A DNA stretch of 64,000 nt, taken from Candidatus Obscuribacterales bacterium (lineage in GTDB: Bacteria > Cyanobacteriota > Vampirovibrionia > Obscuribacterales > Obscuribacteraceae). The DNA is taken from contig JAGVKB010000039.1 of NCBI GenBank assembly GCA_020050835.1, positions 90,331 to 154,330 on the forward strand, given 5' to 3'. Positions 55,712-63,372 of the stretch are shown in pieces (positions within the stretch are counted from its first letter, which is position 1; each line of letters begins with the position of its first letter). The position numbers and the translations under genes are program-made. Below the pieces are notes generated by a model. The model did no database searches, was not told the origin of the DNA, and worked only from the letters and a program-made list of their open reading frames with translations.

Positions 55712-57087
55712 GTAATGTTTGGGTGTATCTCTCGCCCCAGCTGGTGGCATTCTGGCCTGTTTGGCGCTGGTATTGCGAAAGATACACCGACCGCTCTGAT
55801 GAGCCGATTGGCGTGCTGGCGCTGGTAACCGTCGCGCACTTGCTATGGTCCAGACGGCAACGCAGAACAAAGCCGCTCTTTGTTCCAGGAATAATTGGGG
55901 CCGCGGCAGTGACGGCTGTCTACTGCTGTATGTGGCCGTGGGAGCCTCAAGCGGTGCAGGCTCTTTTGGCAATTATGGCGCTGGCGGCCGTTGTAAGCTC
56001 ATTTCCGGAGGCGCCGAGATTGACTGCCGGCGATTGGGTCTTGTTGTGCTTGTCACTACCAGTAGTGGCAACTTTGAACTTCTATCTCGGTTTTCCGCTG
56101 CGAGCTTGTGTTGCTGCGGTCTCTTCCGGCTTGTTGCAAATTGCCGGCTTTGGCGTGATGTTGCAAGGAACGGAGCTGCTTTGGGGAGAGCATCTAGTGC
56201 AAGTAGATGCTCCCTGCAGCGGAATTAAATTGCTTTGGTTCTCTTGCTATGTCGCAGCTGCGCTGGCTAGTGCCTACAGGCTCAGGGCGTTCGGCGCTGC
56301 CTTACTTGTTGCCGGTTCAATTCCGGCAGCGCTGATCGGAAATGTGATGAGGGTAACCGCGCTCTTTTTTCTTGAGACTGGAACACTGGGCATCGCAAGA
56401 GATTCTGCAATGGCTGAGTGGGTTCATCAAGCAACTGGAGTGAGTGCCTTCTTAGCGATTGCGGTGCTAGTAGCGCTTGTTGCGCAGCGGCTGCAAAGGC
56501 GCTGTGCATTATCTCCACCGCCTGCTGAAGGCGAATCTAGAGCGCGCCGGTACGTTCCAGGCGGTCTGCTTGAAAAATCGGTCTGGGGCGGACTATTTGC
56601 GATCAGTCTGGTGGCAGGGCTTCTGCCGTTTGTGCCGATGACATCGGTGAGCGTCTCTAAAGTACTGCCATTTTCCGGTTGGCCGAAGAGCTTTGAAGGT
56701 AGAGCGCTCAAGCCGATTCAGCAAACAGAAGAAGCCACAAGATTTACTGCGGGGTTTCCAGGGCAGGTGGCAGTGTTCGACAGTGACGGTCGAAGCATAA
56801 TATTACGCTGGGTTATGCATGAAACCAGGCAGGTGCACCCGTCTGCTGACTGTTATCGCGCCCTTGGCTACGACATCAAATGGCTGCCTGCTTTCATCGG
56901 CAAGCAGTCCGAGCGTTGGAATTGTTTTGAGGCTCGCCGGAATGGCTGTCGATTGTTCGTTAGAGAGTGCATTTTTGATAGCGATTTCAAGGGGATCTGC
57001 AGCGACGTCTCCAGCTGGTACTGGGCTGCAGTTAGTCACAAAACAAGCCCGCCATGGTGGATAGTCACTGTTGTAGAAAGGCGTTAG
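55708..57087 (+). CDS. Exosortase family transpeptidase with C-terminal EpsI-like extension
   Basis: 459 residues from GTG 55708, which overlaps the previous TGA (GTGA). A longer frame from 55633 has no independent support. About eight transmembrane helices lie in the first ~290 residues. The exosortase/archaeosortase triad is present: Cys170 in VDAPCSGIKLLWF, Arg215 in LIGNVMRVTAL and His240 in WVHQATGV. These enzymes are thought to cleave PEP-CTERM-type tails in the inner membrane and transfer the protein to another anchor or acceptor. Residues ~315-455 are a periplasmic extension with RQVHPSADCYRALGY, like the EpsI/DUF3485 module often fused or adjacent. The only obvious substrate here is the upstream VIT protein. 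Confidence 0.88.
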   Translation: MSNVWVYLSPQLVAFWPVWRWYCERYTDRSDEPIGVLALVTVAHLLWSRRQRRTKPLFVPGIIGAAAVTAVYCCMWPWEPQAVQALLAIMALAAVVSSFPEAPRLTAGDWVLLCLSLPVVATLNFYLGFPLRACVAAVSSGLLQIAGFGVMLQGTELLWGEHLVQVDAPCSGIKLLWFSCYVAAALASAYRLRAFGAALLVAGSIPAALIGNVMRVTALFFLETGTLGIARDSAMAEWVHQATGVSAFLAIAVLVALVAQRLQRRCALSPPPAEGESRARRYVPGGLLEKSVWGGLFAISLVAGLLPFVPMTSVSVSKVLPFSGWPKSFEGRALKPIQQTEEATRFTAGFPGQVAVFDSDGRSIILRWVMHETRQVHPSADCYRALGYDIKWLPAFIGKQSERWNCFEARRNGCRLFVRECIFDSDFKGICSDVSSWYWAAVSHKTSPPWWIVTVVERR

Positions 57088-57195
57088 CAAGGGCATGAAT
57101 CGTGCGAGTCTGGCCTGCCATGAGCCGTGCATCTGCTCAGTAGACAATTGCTGGTTTAAGATACAGATAACTACTTTCCGTTCGCAATTGACTCG

Positions 57196-57423
57196 ATGTC
57201 GATCTCGTCAGAACAGCCAAAAGCATTTACTTGTGGGGTATGCGGCAAGCCGATCTTGCCGCTGATGCAGATGCCCACGCCAGGTGGCTTCGGTGGTAGC
57301 AACTTGTGTGTCGGATGCAACAGTGTTGTGTGTGCCAAGGATTACAGCAGGTCTCGGCGGCTCTGTGTGCGTTGCTTCAAGCAAAGCGATAGCTGGTGCC
57401 GAGTGCCGGGCGAAAAGACCTAG
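57196..57423 (+). CDS. Small Cys-rich (zinc-ribbon-like) protein
   Basis: 75 residues from ATG 57196. It has C-x-x-C pairs at FTCGVCGKPI, NLCVGCNSVVC and LCVRCF, in all about eight cysteines, arranged like a B-box or double zinc ribbon. There is no signal peptide or membrane helix. It follows the exosortase by 108 bases on the same strand and could be part of its unit. No strong Shine-Dalgarno. Cys spacing argues for a real metal-binding protein; partner unknown. Confidence 0.62.
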   Translation: MSISSEQPKAFTCGVCGKPILPLMQMPTPGGFGGSNLCVGCNSVVCAKDYSRSRRLCVRCFKQSDSWCRVPGEKT

Positions 57424-57424
57424 C

Positions 57425-57805
57425 TTAGTTCGTCGCTGGTCGGAACGGTTGGAAGGAGAGGAACGGCGAGCCTTGCCAGATTCCTACGCCGACTGTAAGC
57501 GGTCCAGCTGGCTTGAGCTGAAAGCGCAAGCGGTCGGCAGAGACATCTGCTGATTCGATGGTAGACCCGCAGATCCAACTCCAATCAACGCTGCAAACGG
57601 CATCGGCTAGTTGCGGCATAGAGCCTGCACCGGCCACAGACGCCTCGATCTCAGGGTAGCCATCGGACAGGACGGCCGTGACTTTCAAGACTGACGAATC
57701 AGCCAGCTCGATCGCGAAAGTATTCAGGCTGCTTACGGCAAGCTTGATTTGATTGCCAATCACTGCGGTCAGCGCGCTGTTCAAATTCTGCCCGGCTAAT
57801 TCCAT
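57425..57805 (-). CDS. Hypothetical cytoplasmic protein
   Basis: 126 residues from ATG 57805, chosen because GGAGG lies 7 bases upstream. The open frame extends to 57940 without such a signal. The sequence alternates beta-like stretches (NSALTAVIGNQIKLAVSSLN, VLKVTAVLSDGYPEIEASV) and ends in a hydrophobic, Trp-containing segment (VGVGIWQGSPFLSFQPF). There is no signal peptide. Family not recognised. It is convergent with the Cys-rich gene, with stops one base apart. Confidence 0.6.
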   Translation of the reverse strand: MELAGQNLNSALTAVIGNQIKLAVSSLNTFAIELADSSVLKVTAVLSDGYPEIEASVAGAGSMPQLADAVCSVDWSWICGSTIESADVSADRLRFQLKPAGPLTVGVGIWQGSPFLSFQPFRPATN

Positions 57806-57812
57806 GTTTTTT

Positions 57813-57817
57813 CCTCC
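57813..57817 (-). promoter_or_regulatory. Ribosome-binding site for the hypothetical gene starting at 57805
   Basis: GGAGG on the minus strand, 7 bases before the ATG. It selects the 126-residue product over the longer frame. Confidence 0.7.
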
Positions 57818-57969
57818 AGGGTTGGCAATCAGATTAACATCAGTAGCTGGTGGATTCCTGAGCTGGCATCCAGGTGGATGGACCTGTTCGGGGCAAATGG
57901 TTGTCAAAATCGTCGATGTTCTTCGCTCTGCTGGGTACACAACTTAATGAAACGAGATGAGGATTGGCG

Positions 57970-58755
57970 ATGATATACAAGGTACTTTTCGGACAGGGGG
58001 GCGGTGGTAGTTTAAGCAGTATGGCGCTGGTTCTCGGTTTGATTGCCTCGTCTTGCCAGGTTGCACATGCCGCAACGGATTCTAACAATGCTGGTGGAAA
58101 CTATTACAGCTTTAAGAATCTGGAGAAGGCTCTCAATCAGATGGATCAGTCTTCTGATTGGAAGCAGACTTATCGGCAAATAGCCCCCTCGCCGAAAACG
58201 ATTCAAGGTCCAGGCGGAGAGGCTCGGTACGCCTTTTCCAGCCCAAGTACGCAGGATCGCTCTTTTCATACGTTTTTCCCCTGGCGAAACTCTGCGGCCG
58301 GCCCTGAGACGGCTGCGCCAGACAGCGGTTACGCCGTATCAGGATCGGCGGGAACTACCGGTGTAGCTACACCACAGAGCAATCCATTTGATTTAAGTCC
58401 GTTCGGCGTCTTGCATTATTTATGGGATCCGACTACTTATACTTCTTCCAGCAATCCAGTCAGCCTGGTCGAGGTGCGCAACGACTTGCAAGTCGCGCAA
58501 CAGCAGTCCGCTATGGCTGAGTCGGCAGCTAAGCGGGCTAAGTATGCGAGCACCCCACAGGAGCGGCAAGCGGCAGCTCAACAGGCAAGATACTATGCCC
58601 AGGCTGCACAGCAGGCTGCTCAACGCGCTCAAGCGGTGGCTCAGGGTGGGTCGAGCAATCCGTCCGATGTGGCAGCGCTGGCGAGTGAGGAGGCAGACCG
58701 GGCAGTCAATGCTGCGCGTCAGGCAAGCTCAAACGTGAGGATCAGTCATTGGTGA
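57970..58755 (+). CDS. Secreted Ala/Gln-rich protein, function unknown
   Basis: 261 residues from ATG 57970 (AGGA about 7 bases upstream; a TTG two codons earlier is less likely). A signal peptide spans to about residue 35 (SSMALVLGLIASSCQVAHA). The mature protein has an aromatic, polar first half (FFPWRN, LHYLWDP). The second half is a strongly helical Ala/Gln/Arg-rich segment (QERQAAAQQARYYAQAAQQ, then VAALASEEADRAVNAARQA) likely to form a coiled coil. The Cys in the signal is not a good lipobox. Not recognised; probably periplasmic or surface. Confidence 0.68.
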   Translation: MIYKVLFGQGGGGSLSSMALVLGLIASSCQVAHAATDSNNAGGNYYSFKNLEKALNQMDQSSDWKQTYRQIAPSPKTIQGPGGEARYAFSSPSTQDRSFHTFFPWRNSAAGPETAAPDSGYAVSGSAGTTGVATPQSNPFDLSPFGVLHYLWDPTTYTSSSNPVSLVEVRNDLQVAQQQSAMAESAAKRAKYASTPQERQAAAQQARYYAQAAQQAAQRAQAVAQGGSSNPSDVAALASEEADRAVNAARQASSNVRISHW

Positions 58756-58971
58756 ACTCCGCTAGTGTCGTCCAATTCAGGCTTTTGTGCTGAGAACATA
58801 AGAATTCCATACAAATATATGGACCTTCCTATAGACGGGGCATTCCGCTGCGCTGAAATACTTGATCTAGGAGCACTGAGTCGCCGCTCGGCTGTGGATG
58901 TGGTTGTGAGATGCGGGATCTCTTTCTGACTATCGTCTACAGCTCAGGTTTGCGTTTTTGAGGCAGAAGGC

Positions 58972-61149
58972 ATGCGGGATGTTCCGAATACCCCAAGACC
59001 TGCTCAAGGTCAGCCGGCGGTCACGAGCAAGTCGGATCAGGAAGAGATTCAGTATCTAAAGGCTCAGGTGGTGTCACTGAGCGAAGCTGCCGAGCGCCAG
59101 ACCGAAGAGCACAAGAGGACTCTCGAGGAGATGGCGCTGCTCACGACGCAGCTGTCTTTCGCTCGCGACCAAGCGCTGCAAGCGGTGCGACTCAAATCAG
59201 AGTTTCTTGCCAATATGAGTCACGAGATACGGACTCCGCTCAATGGAGTTGTGGGAATGACAAAACTGCTGTTGCGAACAGGATTGGATCAAGCTCAACG
59301 CGAATACTCCAATGTTATACATGACTCGGCAAACGTGCTTCTGGACATCATCAACGACATACTGGACTTTTCGAAAATTGAGTCCGGAAAGCTCCAGTTT
59401 GAAGTAGTGGAGTTTGATGTCTCTTACGCCGTGGATGCAGCGGCTCAGCTGCTGTCCGCCAGAGCCCGCGAAAAGAAGCTGTCGCTTATGACCTTCGTCT
59501 CGCCTGAAATCCCCCGCACCGTCCGTGGTGACGAAGGACACATTCGGCAAATCCTGTTGAACTTGATGGCCAATGCAGTCAAATTCACCGAGGAAGGCGA
59601 AGTGATTGTCAGTGTGGTCCCGGTCGGCATCGGAGAAAGCTCAATCACTTTGCGCTTCTCTGTGAAAGACACCGGAATAGGCTTCCCCATGGAAGCGATC
59701 GAGTGTCTCTTCAAACCCTTTACACAGGCAGACGGCTCGATCACCAGAAAGTATGGCGGTACGGGACTGGGCTTGTCGATCTGTAAAGGGCTAGTCGAAC
59801 TGATGGGTGGCGAGATTGGGGCCGAAAGCGAAAGCTGTAACGGTAACGGCTCGACATTTTGGTTTACAGTTACGCTTGGTGTGCCTGATACCCTTAGTGA
59901 TGCCGATGAAGTAAGCGCTGAGCTATCCGGCAGGCGGTTGCTTCTACTGGGAGCACTGCCGGGAACCGCGAAAGTTGTTCAATCATATTGTTGTGCCTGG
60001 GGTCTCCATTGTGACTACTTAGCAGAGTTAGACAGCGCAATGTCGAGTCTCTGCGAGCAAGAGATTGCCCGCTATGATGGCTTCATAATCGATTCGAGAA
60101 TAATCACTGGCGGTGAGGAGGCTCCATTACCCTTGCTGCCGGCAGAGATTCTGGCTCAGGAAGGAAAGTTGATTCTTCTGTCTGGTTCTACAGAGGCAGA
60201 AGAGGTAGAGCTCGGTCTGAAGGAGAGATTCTCCGGTTACCTGCAAAAGCCTGTGCCGCAAGATCAGCTATTGGGGAGCCTTCGCAGCCTCTTTTCCGAG
60301 GTGCGAGCGGGCGTGCTCAACTCGACGGTTACTCAGCCGATCCCCGATTTGAGAGAGAAGACAGACCTGATCTTAATCGCCGAGGACAGTCCCACCAATC
60401 GCAAGGTAGCAGCTTTGCAGCTGGCGAGTTTGGGATTTACAGCGCAAGCTGTAGCCAACGGGTGCGAAGCAGTGGAAGCAGTCGAAAGTGGTGCCTATTC
60501 ACTGGTCCTGATGGATTGCCAGATGCCAGAGATGGATGGTTTTCAGGCGACGCTTGCCATCCGTAAGGCCGAAATGCTCACCGGGTGGCATATTCCAATT
60601 ATTGCCATGACAGCGCACGCCCTGGAAGGCGACAGAGAACGGTGCTTAGCGGCAGGAATGGATGACTACATCTCCAAACCGGTTGATCTCGACGAATTGC
60701 GCGAAGTCCTTTCGCGCTGGCTGATGTCGGATGAATCAGATGCTGCGCAGCGCAGTCCTGTTCTTCCGCCGGGCCGGCTTGAAGAGATCGAAGATATTCA
60801 AACTGTTTCGGAAGAACCTATCAACTTGGATCTTTTGAGAACTTCCTGCGGGGATGTCGCAGCCAAGGAGATCTTGCAAGTATTTCTCTCAGCTGCTGAC
60901 ACATTGCTGGAGGGCATTGATACCGCTCGTCTGAAGCGTGATGGCAGAGCGATCGAATCGCTATCGCATCAGCTGGCGGGATCTTCGCGTGCGGTAGGAG
61001 CGCATGAACTGGCTCGTTTCAGCGTTTGCATGGAAGAGGCCGGCGCTAGACAAAATTGGGTCTTGACACGCTCCGTCTACGAATCACTGCGCTGGGCGAT
61101 CAAACGCTTGCGCCGTTATCTGTCCTCGGAGCTGGGCATCGCTTCGTAG
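58972..61149 (+). CDS. Hybrid sensor histidine kinase with two receivers and Hpt domain
   Basis: 725 residues, soluble. An N-terminal coiled coil (~20-75) leads into HisKA with NMSHEIRTPLNG (His84), then HATPase_c (N-box LMANAVKFTEEG, G1 VKDTGIGF, G2 GTGLGLSICKGLVELMGG). Residues ~310-440 look like a degenerate receiver lacking the acidic pocket (RRLLLLGALPG...FIIDSRI). Residues ~460-585 are an intact receiver (AEDSPTN, Asp515 in VLMDCQMPE, SKPVD). The C-terminus (~620-725) is an Hpt domain with SLSHQLAGSSRAVG (His666). The full phosphorelay is in one chain, so it needs an external receiver as output; the receiver-kinase at 51162 is a candidate. AGGCAGAAGG precedes the ATG; a TCCATA/TATGGA palindrome lies at 58806-58823. 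Confidence 0.94.
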   Translation: MRDVPNTPRPAQGQPAVTSKSDQEEIQYLKAQVVSLSEAAERQTEEHKRTLEEMALLTTQLSFARDQALQAVRLKSEFLANMSHEIRTPLNGVVGMTKLLLRTGLDQAQREYSNVIHDSANVLLDIINDILDFSKIESGKLQFEVVEFDVSYAVDAAAQLLSARAREKKLSLMTFVSPEIPRTVRGDEGHIRQILLNLMANAVKFTEEGEVIVSVVPVGIGESSITLRFSVKDTGIGFPMEAIECLFKPFTQADGSITRKYGGTGLGLSICKGLVELMGGEIGAESESCNGNGSTFWFTVTLGVPDTLSDADEVSAELSGRRLLLLGALPGTAKVVQSYCCAWGLHCDYLAELDSAMSSLCEQEIARYDGFIIDSRIITGGEEAPLPLLPAEILAQEGKLILLSGSTEAEEVELGLKERFSGYLQKPVPQDQLLGSLRSLFSEVRAGVLNSTVTQPIPDLREKTDLILIAEDSPTNRKVAALQLASLGFTAQAVANGCEAVEAVESGAYSLVLMDCQMPEMDGFQATLAIRKAEMLTGWHIPIIAMTAHALEGDRERCLAAGMDDYISKPVDLDELREVLSRWLMSDESDAAQRSPVLPPGRLEEIEDIQTVSEEPINLDLLRTSCGDVAAKEILQVFLSAADTLLEGIDTARLKRDGRAIESLSHQLAGSSRAVGAHELARFSVCMEEAGARQNWVLTRSVYESLRWAIKRLRRYLSSELGIAS

Positions 61150-61255
61150 GCACAGGCACAGTTAACCGCAATCTGGAGGGCGAGGCATAGCATCGGCGCT
61201 AGCCAGGACTGGATCAGCGTGATCTTATGCGATTGACAGAGCAGGACCGTTACCG

Positions 61256-62236
61256 CTACTGGACTTCGGCGACGATCTTGCCGCGGACATGGCGCATGGA
61301 GAGTCGAACGAGCGCTTCCGGGATCTCTTCGAGAATGATTGTTTGCTCCAGCATCGGGCTAATCATGCCTTTGCCGACCAAGGAACCGAGGTCGCGGCCT
61401 ATCTTTGCCAGATCTTCCTGAGCGGTTAAGTCACCAGAGCGGTAGGCGCCACCGATAGCCACTTCGTGCACGGAGAGCGCTTTCTCGAACGGTCTGATGC
61501 GCGTGATGTCTGGAAGCCCTGCTACACAGGCGATCTGTCCATTGTAAGCCATCATTTCCAACGACTCAGTTGCTGATTCCGGTCCGACCGTATCGAGAAC
61601 GTAATCTACACCGCGTCCTTCTGTCAGTTCAGATACTCTCTTCGCAACATCTTCGCTGCGATAGTCGATTAGCTCATCGGCGCCCAGGCGTTGCACGAAC
61701 TTGAAATTGTGGGAAGAGCAGGTCGCGATTACTTTGAGTCCTGCTGCCCGTGCCAATTGAACGGCGAAACCGCCAACACCGCCGGCGCCACCATGAATCA
61801 AAATGGATCGGGAGCCTTGGATGTGTAGTTTCCGGTGCAGCGCTTGGTAGGCGGTAAAGCCGGCGCAAGGCAAGGCTGCGGCCTGCGCGAAAGAGAGTCC
61901 TTCCGGAATCCAGGACAACACGTGAGACGGAGCGATGGCGTATTGTGCATAGCCGCCCGGCTTGAGCGAATTGCCGTGATAGTAGATGCGATCGCCTTCT
62001 TCCCATTCGGCGACATCCGGACCGACCGCTTCGACCGTCCCTGCAACATCCAGTCCGAGGATGAAGGGGTAGCTCCAGCCAGGGAAGCCTGAAGCAGCGA
62101 GCTTGTAGTCCACTGGATTGAGACCTACTGCGCGCACGCGCACGCGCACTTCACCTTCAGCCGGTTCGGGACGCGGTACTTCCGCTGGACGGAGCGTTTT
62201 AGGAGAACCGGGTTTATCCAGGACTAATGCTTTCAT
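61256..62236 (-). CDS. Zinc-independent MDR oxidoreductase (quinone oxidoreductase-like)
   Basis: 326 residues, normal for the family. The N-terminal GroES-like domain includes VGLNPVDYKLAASG and LGLDVAGTVEAVGP. The Rossmann domain has IHGGAGGVGGFAVQLARAAG as the NADPH site and GADELIDYRSED. The structural and catalytic zinc cysteines of alcohol dehydrogenases are absent, so it belongs to the quinone/enone reductase branch. It is cytoplasmic and the substrate is unknown. AAAGGTG lies upstream of the ATG. It is convergent with the hybrid kinase and divergent from plsC. Confidence 0.92.
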   Translation of the reverse strand: MKALVLDKPGSPKTLRPAEVPRPEPAEGEVRVRVRAVGLNPVDYKLAASGFPGWSYPFILGLDVAGTVEAVGPDVAEWEEGDRIYYHGNSLKPGGYAQYAIAPSHVLSWIPEGLSFAQAAALPCAGFTAYQALHRKLHIQGSRSILIHGGAGGVGGFAVQLARAAGLKVIATCSSHNFKFVQRLGADELIDYRSEDVAKRVSELTEGRGVDYVLDTVGPESATESLEMMAYNGQIACVAGLPDITRIRPFEKALSVHEVAIGGAYRSGDLTAQEDLAKIGRDLGSLVGKGMISPMLEQTIILEEIPEALVRLSMRHVRGKIVAEVQ

Positions 62237-62345
62237 CGTTGGGGTATCACCTTTTGAAGTTGAGTTTCAGGCCGGAGTTCGCTAAACGGAGTATCGAGCT
62301 GCCGACCAGCCTAAATTAGGATCACTCGGAGGCAGTCTCTGTCGC

Positions 62346-62386
62346 CTGCAGTCTATCTGCAGACGAATACGCCACTGGCGTATTCG
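62346..62386. repeat. Two adjacent palindromes, one perfect 10-bp stem
   Basis: CTGCAG occurs at 62346-62351 and 62357-62362 (5-base loop). Immediately after, CGAATACGCC (62364-62373) and GGCGTATTCG (62377-62386) form a perfect 10-bp stem with loop ACT. Neither can be a terminator, because both flanking genes start here. Confidence 0.6.
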
Positions 62387-62482
62387 AGCACAATGACATT
62401 TATTCTATCCATGATCTCACAAGACCGGTCAGTATGAAACGGTCATTGTGTCAACTTGCATTACAATCCAAGCTGATGGAAA

Positions 62483-62496
62483 GATAATGATAATGA
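62483..62496. promoter_or_regulatory. Partial Fur-box-like sequence
   Basis: GATAATGATAATGA matches the first two hexamers of the classical Fur box, but the inverted third hexamer is missing. It lies about 85 bases before plsC. Weak; motif match only. Confidence 0.2.
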
Positions 62497-62578
62497 CAGG
62501 CTCTTTTAATAATATACGCTACGTCGTTCTGTGGATGGCGCGCTTACAAGATTGTCGCCAACTGGGAGTGCTGAGTAG

Positions 62579-63343
62579 ATGAGCAAAATATTGACCTGGG
62601 CAGGAATATTCTACTTTTTTCTTTCTTCAGCCGTCCTTTTCACTGTCGGTGCCATTATATGCGGGCTTACCTTTTGGTTTGATCCGAATCGAAGGTTGCT
62701 GCACTACTATGCGTCGGCGTGGGGATATCACTATCTCTGGATCAATCGAGGATGGAAGGTCCGATTTGAAGGGCTTGATTATATTGATCCCAAGAAAACT
62801 TATGTAATCGTCGTAAACCATCAATCGCTGACGGATATCCTGGCTCTGTATGGGCTATTTAAGCCGTACAAGTTTGTTTCGAAAGAATCAATATTCAAGG
62901 TGCCTTTTGTGGGCTGGAACATGATGATCAATCAGTACGTTTTGATCCGGCGTGGCAATATGAAAAGCATTAAGGAGATGATGCAGACATGCCGCAACTG
63001 GCTTAATCGTGGCGCCTCCATTCTCATGTTTCCTGAAGGTACGCGTTCGGAAGACGGCGAGATCCATGAATTTCGTGACGGTCCATTCAGGCTTGCTGCG
63101 GAATGCGGAGTGCCGGTGGTGCCGATTGTGATAAATGGAACGGCAGAAATCCTCTCCAAGACGGCCAGAAGGATAAAGTACACGGGTCCGGTCACGGTGA
63201 AAGTTTTACCACCGGTCAAACCGGAAGATTTCGGCAACAAGTCAGCCGCTATGCGCGATCATGTTCACGCTCTAATGATTAAGACACTAGCTGAAATGCG
63301 TCAGGACAAGGCGCCGGTTCTTACGTCCTCGGCGCCTAAGTGA
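62579..63343 (+). CDS. plsC: 1-acyl-sn-glycerol-3-phosphate acyltransferase
   Basis: 254 residues. It acylates lysophosphatidate to phosphatidate at the inner membrane. An N-terminal hydrophobic helix (~8-34) is followed by the acyltransferase motif N-H-x4-D (NHQSLTD, His81/Asp86), the conserved FKVPFVGW region, FPEGTRSEDG (~151-160) and VPVVPIVINGT. The ATG is preceded by GGGAG. The intact motifs and normal length make this a confident call. The upstream region contains two palindromes and a Fur-like half site, which might regulate it. Confidence 0.94.
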   Translation: MSKILTWAGIFYFFLSSAVLFTVGAIICGLTFWFDPNRRLLHYYASAWGYHYLWINRGWKVRFEGLDYIDPKKTYVIVVNHQSLTDILALYGLFKPYKFVSKESIFKVPFVGWNMMINQYVLIRRGNMKSIKEMMQTCRNWLNRGASILMFPEGTRSEDGEIHEFRDGPFRLAAECGVPVVPIVINGTAEILSKTARRIKYTGPVTVKVLPPVKPEDFGNKSAAMRDHVHALMIKTLAEMRQDKAPVLTSSAPK

Positions 63344-63372
63344 TTAAAACTCTATTGCTGAGCAGCGATGCT

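Larger units (their letters stand above)
62237..62578. other. Divergent intergenic region with two adjacent palindromes
   Basis: About 340 bases between the starts of the MDR gene and plsC. It contains two back-to-back hairpins (62346-62386) and an AT-rich stretch with a partial Fur-box-like sequence at 62483-62496. No small gene with a ribosome-binding site was seen. Confidence 0.5.
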
